NCBI GenBank assembly: GCA_003024985.2 | Contig: PXIH01S0012028.1 | DNA: 12,041 nt | Direction: 5' to 3' (one strand) | Origin: Euperipatoides rowelli | Lineage: Eukaryota > Onychophora > Udeonychophora > Euonychophora > Peripatopsidae | Part shown: one piece after another, positions 1 to 7,467 of the stretch | Layout: each line of letters opens with the position of its first letter | Position numbering within the stretch: position 1 is the first letter of the stretch | Notes under the pieces: generated by a model | Databases searched by the model: none | What the model saw: the letters and a program-made list of their open reading frames with translations, nothing else | What the model was told of the DNA's origin: nothing | Position numbers and translations under genes: made by a program

Positions 1-315
1 CGATGTTGTGCCTTCTAATGCAAATACACAGTGTGTTGAATTAAATTAGTGAAATTTATCACTAATAAGCTATTACTCCTGCTTATATCTTGGATTTGAA
101 CTACTAGAGAATAGAGCTGGGTGATGTATCGCTATATCATAAAATACCTGTAATAAATGCACATTGCCTTGCTGGTTTTAGAATTTATAATTTGATGATA
201 CATTTTGATGTCTGAACGTTTATTATATGAAATACGATGTCCATCTAAAATAACTGTGTAACTAGGTTTATTATAGGCATGTTATATGGTACATATTAAA
301 AAAGCTCTACAAACT

Positions 316-420
316 TTGTGTATATACATGTACTGTATATAAACAGTATATATATATATATGTACATATATACATTATATGTACACTGTATAATATAATA
401 GTATTACAGTGTATATATTC
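316..420. repeat. TA/TGTA-rich low-complexity tract
   Basis: The tract consists mostly of alternating purine-pyrimidine TA, TGTA and TACA units, including an uninterrupted TA run near 347-361 and several self-complementary words such as TGTACA. It can form cruciforms and is a typical unstable microsatellite-like region. A 71-residue minus-strand frame crosses it but is plainly a translation of the repeat. Confidence 0.7.
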
Positions 421-1470
421 AGCTTCTATTTCAGTTATAAAAACTTGCATTGCATACTGCACTTGAAAAAAAACTAAGTTGGCAGAAGCATAGTCATTTC
501 CATATCTTTCTACACCAATCAATCAGCTAATGCATTAATTTCACTCAAATCTTCTCTTCTCAGCTTAGCACTGAGTTGTATTTTGTCTGAGAAGCAAGTA
601 GTATCTTCGAAGTGAAATACATTTGTGTAGAGTTGCTTCGCTTCATGGCAAAAGCTCTTGTATAGTTGCATGAAAAGCACTCATGTGCAAATTTGTGCCC
701 GTCATGCAGAAATCGTTAAATAAAGTTGTGATCTATTTTGTTTATCACTATTGATTGCTATTCAATGAGAAAACTTAAGATTAATTATTTTTCTACTATT
801 TTAAATTTCAACAACAAAAGCTAGACGATGTAATGAATATTTAAATTTGTTCAAATTAAATTTGTATTTTAAATTTTCATTTCAGAATTGGCTACTAAAT
901 GTTGATTTTTAATTCTTGAAACTTTGAATTGAACATGTGTGGGAAGGAATCTAATAATATTAAAATTTGGAATACAACTTCTGAAGCGTATGAAGGGAAA
1001 TAGGGGGGAGGGATTTTAAGTAACAATTGACCATAATTTGAATGTCGTAATTAAGTCCAAAGTTTGGGGTGTGGGGGAGCAATGTTCTCTTGACCATAAA
1101 TGATATGATTGTTCTAGACTCATCATATTATCCTACTCATTCATATGTGTTTTCAAAGTATAGTATAAACAATATATCATTTGGAACCAGGAAATGGAGC
1201 AACAAATTTGACATTTTGTAGTGGTCCAATTCTGATATTAGCATANTCATACACTAATTACTTTTTATAGCCCAGCAGATCCAAATTTGTATATATCTGG
1301 GTCAAAAGAGTAAAATATACACTAAATAAATTTATTTTAAATTTCAAAAAATATATATATTTTTTTTTTCAAATGTTTTCAACAAAACATACTATCCTAT
1401 CGGTATAGTAATGTGTGTATGTTCTGGCTGTAAATTCATAATATTTTGCATTTTATTGCATCTACTATAC

Positions 1471-1494
1471 CATTCTTCTTTTCATTTTTTTTAG
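1471..1494 (+). promoter_or_regulatory. 3' splice site (polypyrimidine tract and AG)
   Basis: A pyrimidine-rich run with eight consecutive T ends in TTTTTTAG, followed by G at 1495. This is a strong metazoan acceptor and sets the start of the LG-domain exon. A second pyrimidine-AG (CTTCTTTAG, ending at 1578) lies inside the exon, but using it would remove more than half of the conserved residues, so it is judged cryptic. Confidence 0.8.
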
Positions 1495-1639
1495 GTTTGA
1501 TTGTGGGTCTGGAATTGGATTAATTAGAAGCCTTGAGCGTGTTAAATTAAATGAATGGAATAAACTTCTCTTCTTTAGGCATCGTTGGGATGCGTGGCTT
1601 CATTTGAATGATGGAAAACAAATTCAAGGTCGTGCACAG
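1495..1639 (+). CDS. Internal exon encoding part of a laminin-G domain (agrin/perlecan/pikachurin type)
   Basis: The exon is one split-codon base followed by 48 complete codons, from FDCGSGIGLIRS at its start to KQIQGRAQ at its end. The pattern FDCGSG-(x)4-IRS, then LNEWN, then LHLNDGKQIQGR matches the middle beta strands of laminin-G/LamG domains: the 'DxGSG..xxRS' strand, the 'W' strand, and the 'L.x(D/N)G' turn that precedes the conserved 'G.S/A' turn. Such domains occur in agrin, perlecan, pikachurin (EGFLAM), Slit and laminin alpha chains and bind dystroglycan, heparan sulfate or other matrix partners outside the cell. The agrin/perlecan/pikachurin group looks nearest, but one exon cannot settle the gene. 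A typical LG domain is about 180 residues, so flanking exons must supply the rest; none is visible in the window. The exon enters in phase 2 and leaves in phase 0, with donor GTAAGC at 1640-1645. It has no in-frame stop. Confidence 0.82.
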
Positions 1640-1645
1640 GTAAGC
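1640..1645 (+). promoter_or_regulatory. 5' splice site (CAG|GTAAGC)
   Basis: CAG followed by GTAAGC is close to the metazoan donor consensus MAG|GTRAGT. It falls at a codon boundary of the LG frame (phase 0), which supports both the exon end and the reading frame. Confidence 0.8.
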
Positions 1646-1703
1646 AGGTTTCTTTGTATAATAATTTTTTTGTTCATGATAGCTATGACTTGTCATCCCT
1701 TAA

Positions 1704-2127
1704 CACCGCAGCTGTGTAATTATTTGACAAAAAAATTTCTAAAAATGTGTATTTAAATTGTACTTTTTTTTATAAATAGTTTACAATATAAAATACTTTA
1801 CAAAATATACAAAATTTACACTTCAGAATATAAAAATTAGCCAATATTTTAAAAATTATGCAAAAATTTCTAAATATTTCCCCATAGGAAATACATTACA
1901 TATTCTGCAAAATTATAATAATGTAATTAAATTCTTACTAGAAATCCATTCTTCAGTGCCATCTAGTGATTAAAGCTAGAACTAGGTGAATGAAACTGTT
2001 AAATGCTAAAAACACGGGATAAGCAGTAGAAGAAAGCAAAAAAATTTCATCACGCTGAAATAGCGGGATGCTCAAAATTGTTATGAATTAGTCACATGTC
2101 GAAGTAGCGGGATGCGCTCCTGGAGGG
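1704..2127. mobile_element. Possible piggyBac-like non-autonomous element; right end clearer than left
   Basis: On the minus strand the right edge reads TTAA followed by CCCTCCAGGAGCGCATCC (TTAA at 2128-2131), the TTAA plus CCC form typical of piggyBac termini. A 15-bp word around TAGCGGGATGC is repeated as a direct subterminal repeat at 2057-2071 and 2101-2115 with one mismatch, as often seen near transposon ends. The left edge is tentative: a TTAA at 1700-1703 followed by CACCGC matches the right end only weakly, so it may be a chance TTAA. No transposase is present between. The right end alone is moderately supported; the full 424-bp extent is a guess. Confidence 0.4.
2057..2115. repeat. 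Direct repeat pair around TAGCGGGATGC
   Basis: GAA[A/G]TAGCGGGATGC occurs at 2057-2071 and again at 2101-2115, 14 of 15 positions identical, 44 bases apart. The words are GC-rich against an AT-rich background. Their place just inside a TTAACCC terminus suggests subterminal transposase-binding repeats, which is an inference. Confidence 0.7.
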
Positions 2128-2334
2128 TTAATAACGCATATTCTTATAACAAATAGTAACAATGATAAAATTTTATTTTTTTATTTTATTTTTAATTCAT
2201 AAAAAAGTGAAAACTCAGTGTGTTAAAACAATATTATTATTTTAAAAAAAAAAAAGTATTTAATTGTGCTAATCTCCGTCGCCTTGCATATTATTGTGCT
2301 AGTATATAAAGTTCAATTTTTGTTATTATTTGAG

Positions 2335-3406
2335 AAGAAAAAAATACTGTAACATGACTTTTATAGTATTTTCAACATTCTTCTTGTGCACCATATATCA
2401 AAAGAATTGATCTTCTTTTCCAAGTCTTTTGGTTAAAGTCCAAGTCTCACATCAATATAAGAAAACTGACCATACACAGCATTTTAACATCTTCAATTCT
2501 AAATGTTTGTTAACATCTCTTCTTAGAAGTTCTTTTTGTTTCCAAAATGCAGATTTGCCATTCCTATACTTGTTCGGATTTCTTTTGTGGCTCTTCCATC
2601 TTCTGTTATCAAGCTGCCTAAATATCTAAATTCTTTCACTTGTTCTACTATTTTTCCTTCAATTTCGATCTCACATTTAATGTTTTCTTTGTTACCAATC
2701 ACCAGTGTTTTTGTCTTTCGTATATTGATTTCAATCTGTATTCCGCTGCAATTATATTAATCTCTATATCAAGGCTCTTTTCAACTCAGCCTTACTTGCA
2801 CTGAGAAAGGCAATGTCAGCAACATTATTCTATTAAAGTTCATTCCTCCTATTTTTATCACCTCAATGTCTTTTAGTCTTCATTGATGATTTCTTCACTA
2901 TAGGGTATATGATATGATATGAAAAATGAGTGAGACCACAGGCATCCTTGTCTTAAGCAACAGTTTCCTTCAAATCATTCAGTGAACTTATTATTTATCC
3001 TAAATGCTGCTGTTTGTCTTTTCTACAGTTGCTTATAAGTCATTTGCATCATTTTCTATCTTCTTCAATATAATTGCCAGTTTCTTATGATCAACTCTGT
3101 CAAAATCTGTCTCAAAATCCACAAATTCTTTGTACAGTCTTTGATGATTCTTTAACGCTATGGTGTTCAATTCAATGCTTCCATCTTTAGTTCCTTTGTT
3201 GGCTTTGTATCCATATTGGTCATCTGACAGATTTTCCTCAATTTTATTTCTTAGTCTTCTTAGAACAACTCCTAATAATATCTTATCTGTATGTGTTATG
3301 ATACTAATTGTTCTAAAGTTACTACAATCTAGACTATTACTATTATTAGGTATGGTTATCATTATTGATCTCTTAAAATCATATGGAATTTCTCCTGTCA
3401 TATCAT
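2335..3406 (-). pseudogene. Decayed non-LTR retrotransposon (LINE) reverse transcriptase
   Basis: Read on the minus strand, 3410 to 3033 stays open for 125 residues and shows recognisable LINE reverse transcriptase: GEIPYDFKRSIMITIP, then NFRTISIITH, then RNKIEENLSDDQYGYKANKGT, then motif A in FVDFETDFDRVD with the metal-binding Asp kept. Further on the frame breaks repeatedly. Fragments such as LRQGC near 2960, NNVADIAFL near 2810-2830 (the YADD region), VKEFRYLGSLITEDGR near 2610-2660 and WTLTKR near 2425-2445 appear in shifting frames with stops between. These match the reverse transcriptase and thumb/C-terminal region of LINEs common in arthropods and other invertebrates. There is no endonuclease domain, so the copy is 5'-truncated or interrupted. 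The 3' edge near 2335 is approximate; weak similarity may run to about 2270. It is inactive: several frameshifts, stops and a damaged catalytic box. Confidence 0.85.
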
Positions 3407-3414
3407 ACACTAGA
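3407..3414 (+). repeat. Left 8-bp target site duplication (ACACTAGA) of the hAT-like MITE
   Basis: ACACTAGA at 3407-3414 is repeated exactly at 3658-3665, immediately outside the two inverted termini. An 8-bp duplication is the signature of hAT-superfamily insertion. Confidence 0.8.
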
Positions 3415-3657
3415 CAAGGGTGTCCGCAGAAAAAAATTCAGGGGGGGGGGGGNGAAAATTTTTGGTTTTGATTGTAAATATTTTGCTAAGCTTTTTTTTT
3501 TGTTTGTATGGGCATTATGATAACCATTAATAGATACTTCGCACTTGTAATATTATTAAAGATTGACAACTTTATATTAAATATTTATATTTTTGGTTGA
3601 TCTAATTTTTCCAGGTGGGATAGCTGCCCCCCTTTCTCCCCACTGTGAACGTCCTTG
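3415..3657. mobile_element. 243-bp hAT-like MITE with perfect 8-bp target duplications
   Basis: The element starts CAAGGGTGTCCGCAG (3415-3429) and ends CTGTGAACGTCCTTG (3643-3657), whose reverse complement is CAAGGACGTTCACAG. The 15-bp termini agree at 11 positions and all four differences are transitions, as expected from ageing. CAAGG fits the hAT terminal consensus YARNG. It is flanked by exact ACACTAGA duplications. There is no coding capacity, so it must have been moved by a transposase supplied elsewhere. A run of 12 G plus an N (3441-3453) lies just inside the left end and a C-rich stretch just inside the right end. It sits at the 5' side of the minus-strand LINE remnant and probably inserted into or beside it. 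Confidence 0.8.
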
Positions 3658-3665
3658 ACACTAGA
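3658..3665 (+). repeat. Right 8-bp target site duplication (ACACTAGA) of the hAT-like MITE
   Basis: This is an exact copy of 3407-3414, directly after the right terminus ending CCTTG. Confidence 0.8.
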
Positions 3666-4071
3666 TCTGTAATTATGGGAAATTAAAAACAATGAATGAT
3701 ATCATCATGATGAAGTTCTTGTTAAAATTAACACTGATAGATAATACACTTTAAATATTATAATTTTATTTGAAATTCTGGGCCTTTCTCAATATGTATA
3801 GTTATTTAGTTAATGTATAGGTTTATTTTTTCTTTTGTTTCTTCAAGATTTATTTTATATTTGTGTGTGTGGAATAACAAGTAGTTCATTCAGTTTGGGT
3901 TTGTAATTAAAAGAAGTAAAGGTTTTTGCTAGCAAGTTTGTATCAAATTTGATCTCATTTACTAATTCTATACTATGTGAGATTAGAATTTTCTTGTAGA
4001 AATTATTCAGGTAAAATGAAATAACTTTGTCACTTAATTACTGACATTCACTCAGTAACATTCTCATTAAA
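3666..4071. other. AT-rich intronic stretch, nothing recognised
   Basis: No open frame, inverted repeat or familiar element stands out. The first few bases may be the continuation of the LINE remnant across the MITE insertion, since the minus-strand frame can be read for a handful of codons before a stop, but this is too short to claim. Confidence 0.5.
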
Positions 4072-4134
4072 GGAAATGTGCAGTACATTTCCCCAGTGTT
4101 TTTATATTGGCAAAAAAAAAAAGGGGGGGGGGGG
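4072..4134. repeat. Short hairpin followed by an A11-G12 homopolymer tract
   Basis: GGAAATGT (4072-4079) and ACATTTCC (4085-4092) form a perfect 8-bp stem with a 5-base loop. Twenty bases further is a junction of 11 A and 12 G (4112-4134). It may be the decayed end of a mobile element like the other G-tract elements here, but no partner terminus was found. Confidence 0.55.
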
Positions 4135-4523
4135 AGATAAAAATTGTAAAGTCTTGAACTAATTTGTGAAATTCAGCAGAACAAGAAAGCAAACATTCCC
4201 GTCCCACCCATATAACTCAGGACCCCAGGCACAGGGAAATAAGCATGATCTCCTTTCATCCTATTGCAACCATGCAGCATGAGGTCTTATAACAGGAATA
4301 TATGTATTCACCCTCTCCTCACCATTCACCCACCTACCCTACTGCATCCTGGTAACGTTTGAAACATTACTTTGTTTTATAATAGTCAGTTTTTTTAAAT
4401 TATGTTCTGACTTTTATTTTAATGCCTTATTACTTATTGGTTTAGTCTTAAAAAATAAAATGAATGTTTAGAAGTATATTGTAGAAACAGATTATTGCTG
4501 CACTTGTAATTATATAAAAAGGG
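4135..4523. other. Intronic stretch with a C-rich patch, nothing recognised
   Basis: The part from about 4195 to 4355 is richer in C than its surroundings (many CCC and CACC words) and looks like old repeat sequence, but the frames are broken and there are no termini to define an element. The rest is AT-rich. Confidence 0.45.
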
Positions 4524-4633
4524 AAGAGTTTACTTTCTGGACCCCCTTCATCAGTGTTTTGTTACTATTCTAACGCCAGTTTAGGTGGTAATATTGGGGG
4601 GGGGGGGGGGGGGGGTCCTGAAAGTAAACTCTT
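4524..4633. mobile_element. 110-bp terminal-inverted-repeat mini-element with a 20-G tract
   Basis: The left terminus 4524-4546 (beginning AAGAGTTTACTTTC and ending GGACCCCC) and the right terminus 4611-4633 are inverted copies matching at 22 of 23 positions; the one difference is T at 4537. The 64 bases between carry no gene and end in 20 consecutive G (4596-4615), five of which belong to the right terminus. Such near-perfect termini on so small a unit indicate a recent or constrained MITE, or a snap-back structure. No clear target duplication is visible, so the superfamily is unknown. Confidence 0.7.
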
Positions 4634-4940
4634 GCCAAAAGAAATATTAATTTATTAAAATATTTGATTTTGATTTCTCTAATGACGAATTTTGTATTTT
4701 GTTGGCATATATAGTTTTTTTTTTTTAAAAAAAAAAAGCTCTTTAATCTTGTGCTACTCTACACAATATCACAACATAATTAACAAATCCTATATAATAA
4801 AATGACAATGGTCAGTCACCTTTATAGAAAAGCGCATGTGCAAGATTTTCACAGGCTGTGATTTCACATTCTTAGATTTAGATATTATTAGCGTTTATTA
4901 CTAATGTTTATCAGTTTGATTTCATGCATTTAGCTAAAAA

Positions 4941-4961
4941 ATATTATTATTATTGTTGTTG

Positions 4962-5006
<45 letters not shown>

Positions 5007-5029
5007 GCATTTATTATTATTATTATTAA
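4941..5029 (+). repeat. TTA/TTG trinucleotide microsatellite
   Basis: A run of ATT/TTA units is interrupted by about four TTG units near 4953-4966 and by an AGCAT break near 5006-5010. It is an ordinary intronic microsatellite with likely length variation. Confidence 0.9.
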
Positions 5030-5141
5030 ACAATAGGATACTGTAATACAGATTGTGATAATAAAAACCATATATTTTTTTCATTTGAATATTTTGAAAC
5101 ATACATTCTCTCATTAAGAGATTTATATTTTTAATCATTTC

Positions 5142-5332
5142 TAAAATGATTTTAGGATTAGGGGGGGGGGACGAGGGATGGGTTGAAGGGGTCTCATGGG
5201 ATGGAGGATATCTAGAGGCCCGTTGTATTCCAATTCNTAAAATGATTTTAGGATTAGGGGGGGGGGACGAGGGATGGGTTGAAGGGGTCTCATGGGATGG
5301 AGGATATCTAGAGGCCCGTTGTATTCCAATTC
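5142..5332. repeat. Exact 95-bp duplication separated by one N
   Basis: Bases 5142-5236 are repeated without difference at 5238-5332, even the 10-G tract (5161-5170 and 5257-5266). The only base between is an N at 5237. Two identical copies abutting an undetermined base most simply mean that two overlapping contig ends were joined without being merged. A true recent tandem duplication is the alternative. The unit is G-rich and opens long frames on both strands that are mere translations of the repeat. The second copy continues into an imperfect stem, AGGCCC with GGGCCT, around 5310-5342. Confidence 0.85.
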
Positions 5333-6254
5333 ACAAGGGCCTTAATTTTAGCTAGTAAATAATGATTTGACAAAATTTTATGGTCCATGTAATTTTAAAT
5401 TCTTCCCCCACATTTTTCCACTTTAGCGTATCGGGCTAATACAAAAGTAAATCATTAGCGCCCCACCCCACTCATAACGCTATTCACCAAATAAGAATTT
5501 TATTTTAAGCTGGAAACTTGCTTTTTTTAAAAAAAAAAATGGAAACAGATTCCCCATCTAAAAACAAAAATTTACACTGTAGGCTCAAAAAGAAAAAGCA
5601 TTGTTTGCTCTATATTGGCTTTGTTTTCACAACACAATTTGTTTTGTGGTGATATTTCATACATCATAGTACTATCGTCAGTCATTAAGCCATGTATCGG
5701 GGGTATTTTTTTTTTAAATTTTTATAAAGTGACAATCAAAAATAATTGTGAGATGGCAATGCGATGATTGTAGGCTCCACCTTTTCTCCGCAGTCATTCA
5801 AATTTCTTTTGAATGTTAGCAATTTTATTTACTAAAACATGCCACCTGGTGTTACAAAAATAAACTTTGTTTTGAAATTAGCCATACTTAGTAAAGTACA
5901 GTTGTGGGAATCTGTAGGCTTAAGCCCTAATGAATTTTAATAACTTGACTATATTTTTAATATTACCACACTATTTATTATTATAATTATTTTATGTTAT
6001 TTTAAAAAGTAGTATTTGCACAAAATATTTTTTAATTCAATGGTGACTGATGGTTTAACTGTATAAACTTTAAACAGTAAATATCATAAACTGGCAACTA
6101 GACTAGATCAAACTTGCTGGCGGTTGATTAAATCATAGTATGTGATGTGGATAAAATCTTTCTAACATTAGCAAAAACTATTTAAAAAAAAACAAAAACA
6201 TTATAGATAGCAACAAACAGTTTGTGGCAAAATGTAAGTAAACATAAAGTTGAT
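5333..6254. other. AT-rich intronic stretch, no gene recognised
   Basis: It contains a perfect 8-bp hairpin, CATTCAAA (5795-5802) against TTTGAATG (5808-5815), homopolymer runs, and two TTAGCG words near 5424 and 5455. None defines an element. Sequence just below 6255 may include the 3' flank of the minus-strand transposase remnant. Confidence 0.5.
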
Positions 6255-6680
6255 TTTCCACATGAGTACCATTGATGTCCTGGAGCACAGCCGATCCATA
6301 TTCCATGTATGTCATATTTTGTCCAACATTTCTTTGGAGACAGTCACAATAACATCTGTTATTCTCGTCTTCAAAGTCTTGAAATTAGATACTGGTGTTG
6401 AGTCTTTATTCGTGAGATAACACCACAGTAAAAGGACTAAAGGTATTAGGTACAGCAATTGTGGTAATCCCGGGGTCATACTGGCCTGTCCAATCCGTCT
6501 TTTGGAAAATGTAGCATTAAGTCTATTTTGAACAATTAATATCCAATATGGTGGCACAGCATCCTAATCAAACTTCACCCAAGATTGAAACTCGTAACTG
6601 CACAGGACATATAAGACTTTTCCAGCATTTGGGATTCTGACGATTGTAGCGCCGGTTACCCAGAACGAATCTATTAAGAA
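6255..6680 (-). pseudogene. Broken Tc1/mariner-type DDE transposase, C-terminal half
   Basis: On the minus strand 6557-6312 reads MPPYWILIVQNRLNATF, then RRIGQ, IPLVLLLWCYL, and STPVSNFKTLKTRITDVI ending KEMLDKI. This follows the order of the mariner-like transposases whose C-terminal half runs PPHW-RDFLN-F-W-GR, then PRSPDLTPxDFFLWGYL, then TPV-L-R-I and a final helix. The next stretch, in another frame, gives DRLCSRTS, similar to the usual RLD-C-T-GxH end. Upstream, YNRQNPKCW (about 6622-6648) resembles the VNRQNCRYW segment seen N-terminal to this part. The codons between are missing or scrambled, indicating an internal deletion. The Asp of the TPxDF motif, the third catalytic residue, is aligned with Val, and a stop follows KEMLDKI, so the copy is dead. 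The boundaries are approximate. Confidence 0.75.
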
Positions 6681-6786
6681 ACAATAAAACGTTTACGAGT
6701 TCACATACATTTTCATTTAAATAGCGTTTATTTAAATTATTTTTTGTAAAGAGGGGAAACATGTTATGAACAGCCTCTTTTAAATG

Positions 6787-6796
6787 CCCCCCCCCC
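6787..6796. repeat. 10-C homopolymer tract
   Basis: Ten consecutive C, followed by T and four more C, lie between the transposase remnant and its possible end. This is one of several G or C runs in an otherwise AT-rich window. Confidence 0.8.
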
Positions 6797-6863
6797 TCCC
6801 CAGAATGTCTGTGATGTCAGTTAAATTTTTAGCAAGGTTTAAAGTTGCACAGGTCTATTATGT

Positions 6864-6873
6864 ACACCCTGTA
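6864..6873 (-). repeat. Possible terminal inverted repeat end of the Tc1/mariner-type element
   Basis: ACACCCTGTA, read TACAGGGTGT on the minus strand, resembles the outer end of many Tc1/mariner-type elements and lies on the expected 5' side of the minus-strand transposase remnant. No matching inverted copy was found on the other side near 6150-6250, so the assignment is tentative. Confidence 0.35.
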
Positions 6874-7082
6874 TTATAATTTAAATTATAGCGATAGTAA
6901 AAATTGTAAGGATGCTAATTACTTGCACAGAGTGTTAGCAACTCATATGTAAGGTCATACAGATTTTTATGCTAAAATATTTAATTTGTGCTAATCATTA
7001 GTTCGTTGAATATCATAAACTCCTGCTTTAAAAAATAAAAATTATGCAAGGAATATTCAATAACTCGGTGGAAATAATTTAA

Positions 7083-7463
7083 TGTGTATTATCAAAGCTA
7101 TTTTCAACTTTTGACGATTTAGTTTTATTTTGCAAAAAAAATATGTATATTTAATTCATCAAATTTTCTTATTTAATTTAAAAAGGTGCGAAAATCTTTT
7201 ATGCAATGTTATAGAAGGCCGAATATGTCACCTCTTACATCATCTTAAACAGAAATCAAAGCAAACACTTGGTGTTTACTTCATCTATTACATCATCTTA
7301 AATTTGTGTTTAAGATGATGTCATCACTATTTTCTAACATTGTATAAAACTTATATTTTCACACCTTTTGAAGTGAAATAAGAAAATTTGATGAATTAAA
7401 CATATTTTGTTTGGCAAAATAAACTTAATCGACAAAAGTTGAAAATAACATTGATAATATACT
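7083..7463. mobile_element. 381-bp palindromic MITE between TTAA sites
   Basis: Two long arms are inverted copies. TATTTTCAACTTTTG at 7099-7113 pairs with 7433-7447; a perfect 25-bp match joins 7150-7174 with 7376-7400; AAGGTGCGAAAAT near 7184-7196 pairs with ATTTTCACACCTT near 7356-7368. The outer ends TGTGTATTATCAA (7083-7095) and TTGATAATATACT (7451-7463) match at 11 of 13. TTAA lies directly outside both (7079-7082 and 7464-7467), consistent with a TTAA target duplication as made by piggyBac-type elements, though the termini lack the usual CCC. At the centre a 13-bp perfect hairpin (7290-7302 with 7309-7321, loop of 6) shares ACATCATCTTAAA with 7237-7249, indicating a small extra duplication on the left side. 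It has no coding capacity. In RNA it would form a long double-stranded hairpin. Confidence 0.85.
7290..7321. repeat. Central perfect hairpin of the palindromic MITE
   Basis: ACATCATCTTAAA and TTTAAGATGATGT form a 13-bp stem with a 6-base TTTGTG loop. A third copy of the stem word lies at 7237-7249. Confidence 0.85.
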
Positions 7464-7467
7464 TTAA

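Larger units (their letters stand above)
1..1494 (+). other. 3' part of the intron upstream of the LG exon
   Basis: This AT-rich stretch has no convincing coding sequence and ends in a pyrimidine-rich tract and an AG at 1493-1494 directly before the LG-domain exon, so it is read as intron. It holds a TA/TGTA-rich region at about 316-420 that can fold on itself, an 8-bp stem (CTTCTCAG at 556-563 against CTGAGAAG at 587-594), and a 10-bp direct repeat TTGACCATAA at 1027-1036 and 1090-1099 inside a G-rich patch, which may be the remains of an old repeat. An AATAAA at 719-724 has no gene upstream to justify calling it a polyadenylation signal. There is one N at 1246. Confidence 0.6.

Noticed and set aside
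307-522. 71-codon frame on the minus strand
   Set aside because: It translates a TA/TGTA-rich simple repeat and has low-complexity Tyr/Ile/Cys/Val content.
719-724. AATAAA as a polyadenylation signal
   Set aside because: The word is expected often in AT-rich sequence and no coding region ends before it.
2429-2760. Two plus-strand frames of 66 and 74 codons
   Set aside because: They are antisense to the LINE reverse transcriptase remnant, whose minus-strand similarity is clear.
3160-3471. 103-codon plus-strand frame
   Set aside because: It is antisense to the LINE frame and runs across the MITE end and an N.
5141-5355. Repetitive ORFs on both strands
   Set aside because: They arise only because the same 95 bp is present twice around an N; the composition is a translated G-rich repeat.
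7130-7318. 62-codon plus-strand frame
   Set aside because: It lies wholly inside the palindromic MITE.
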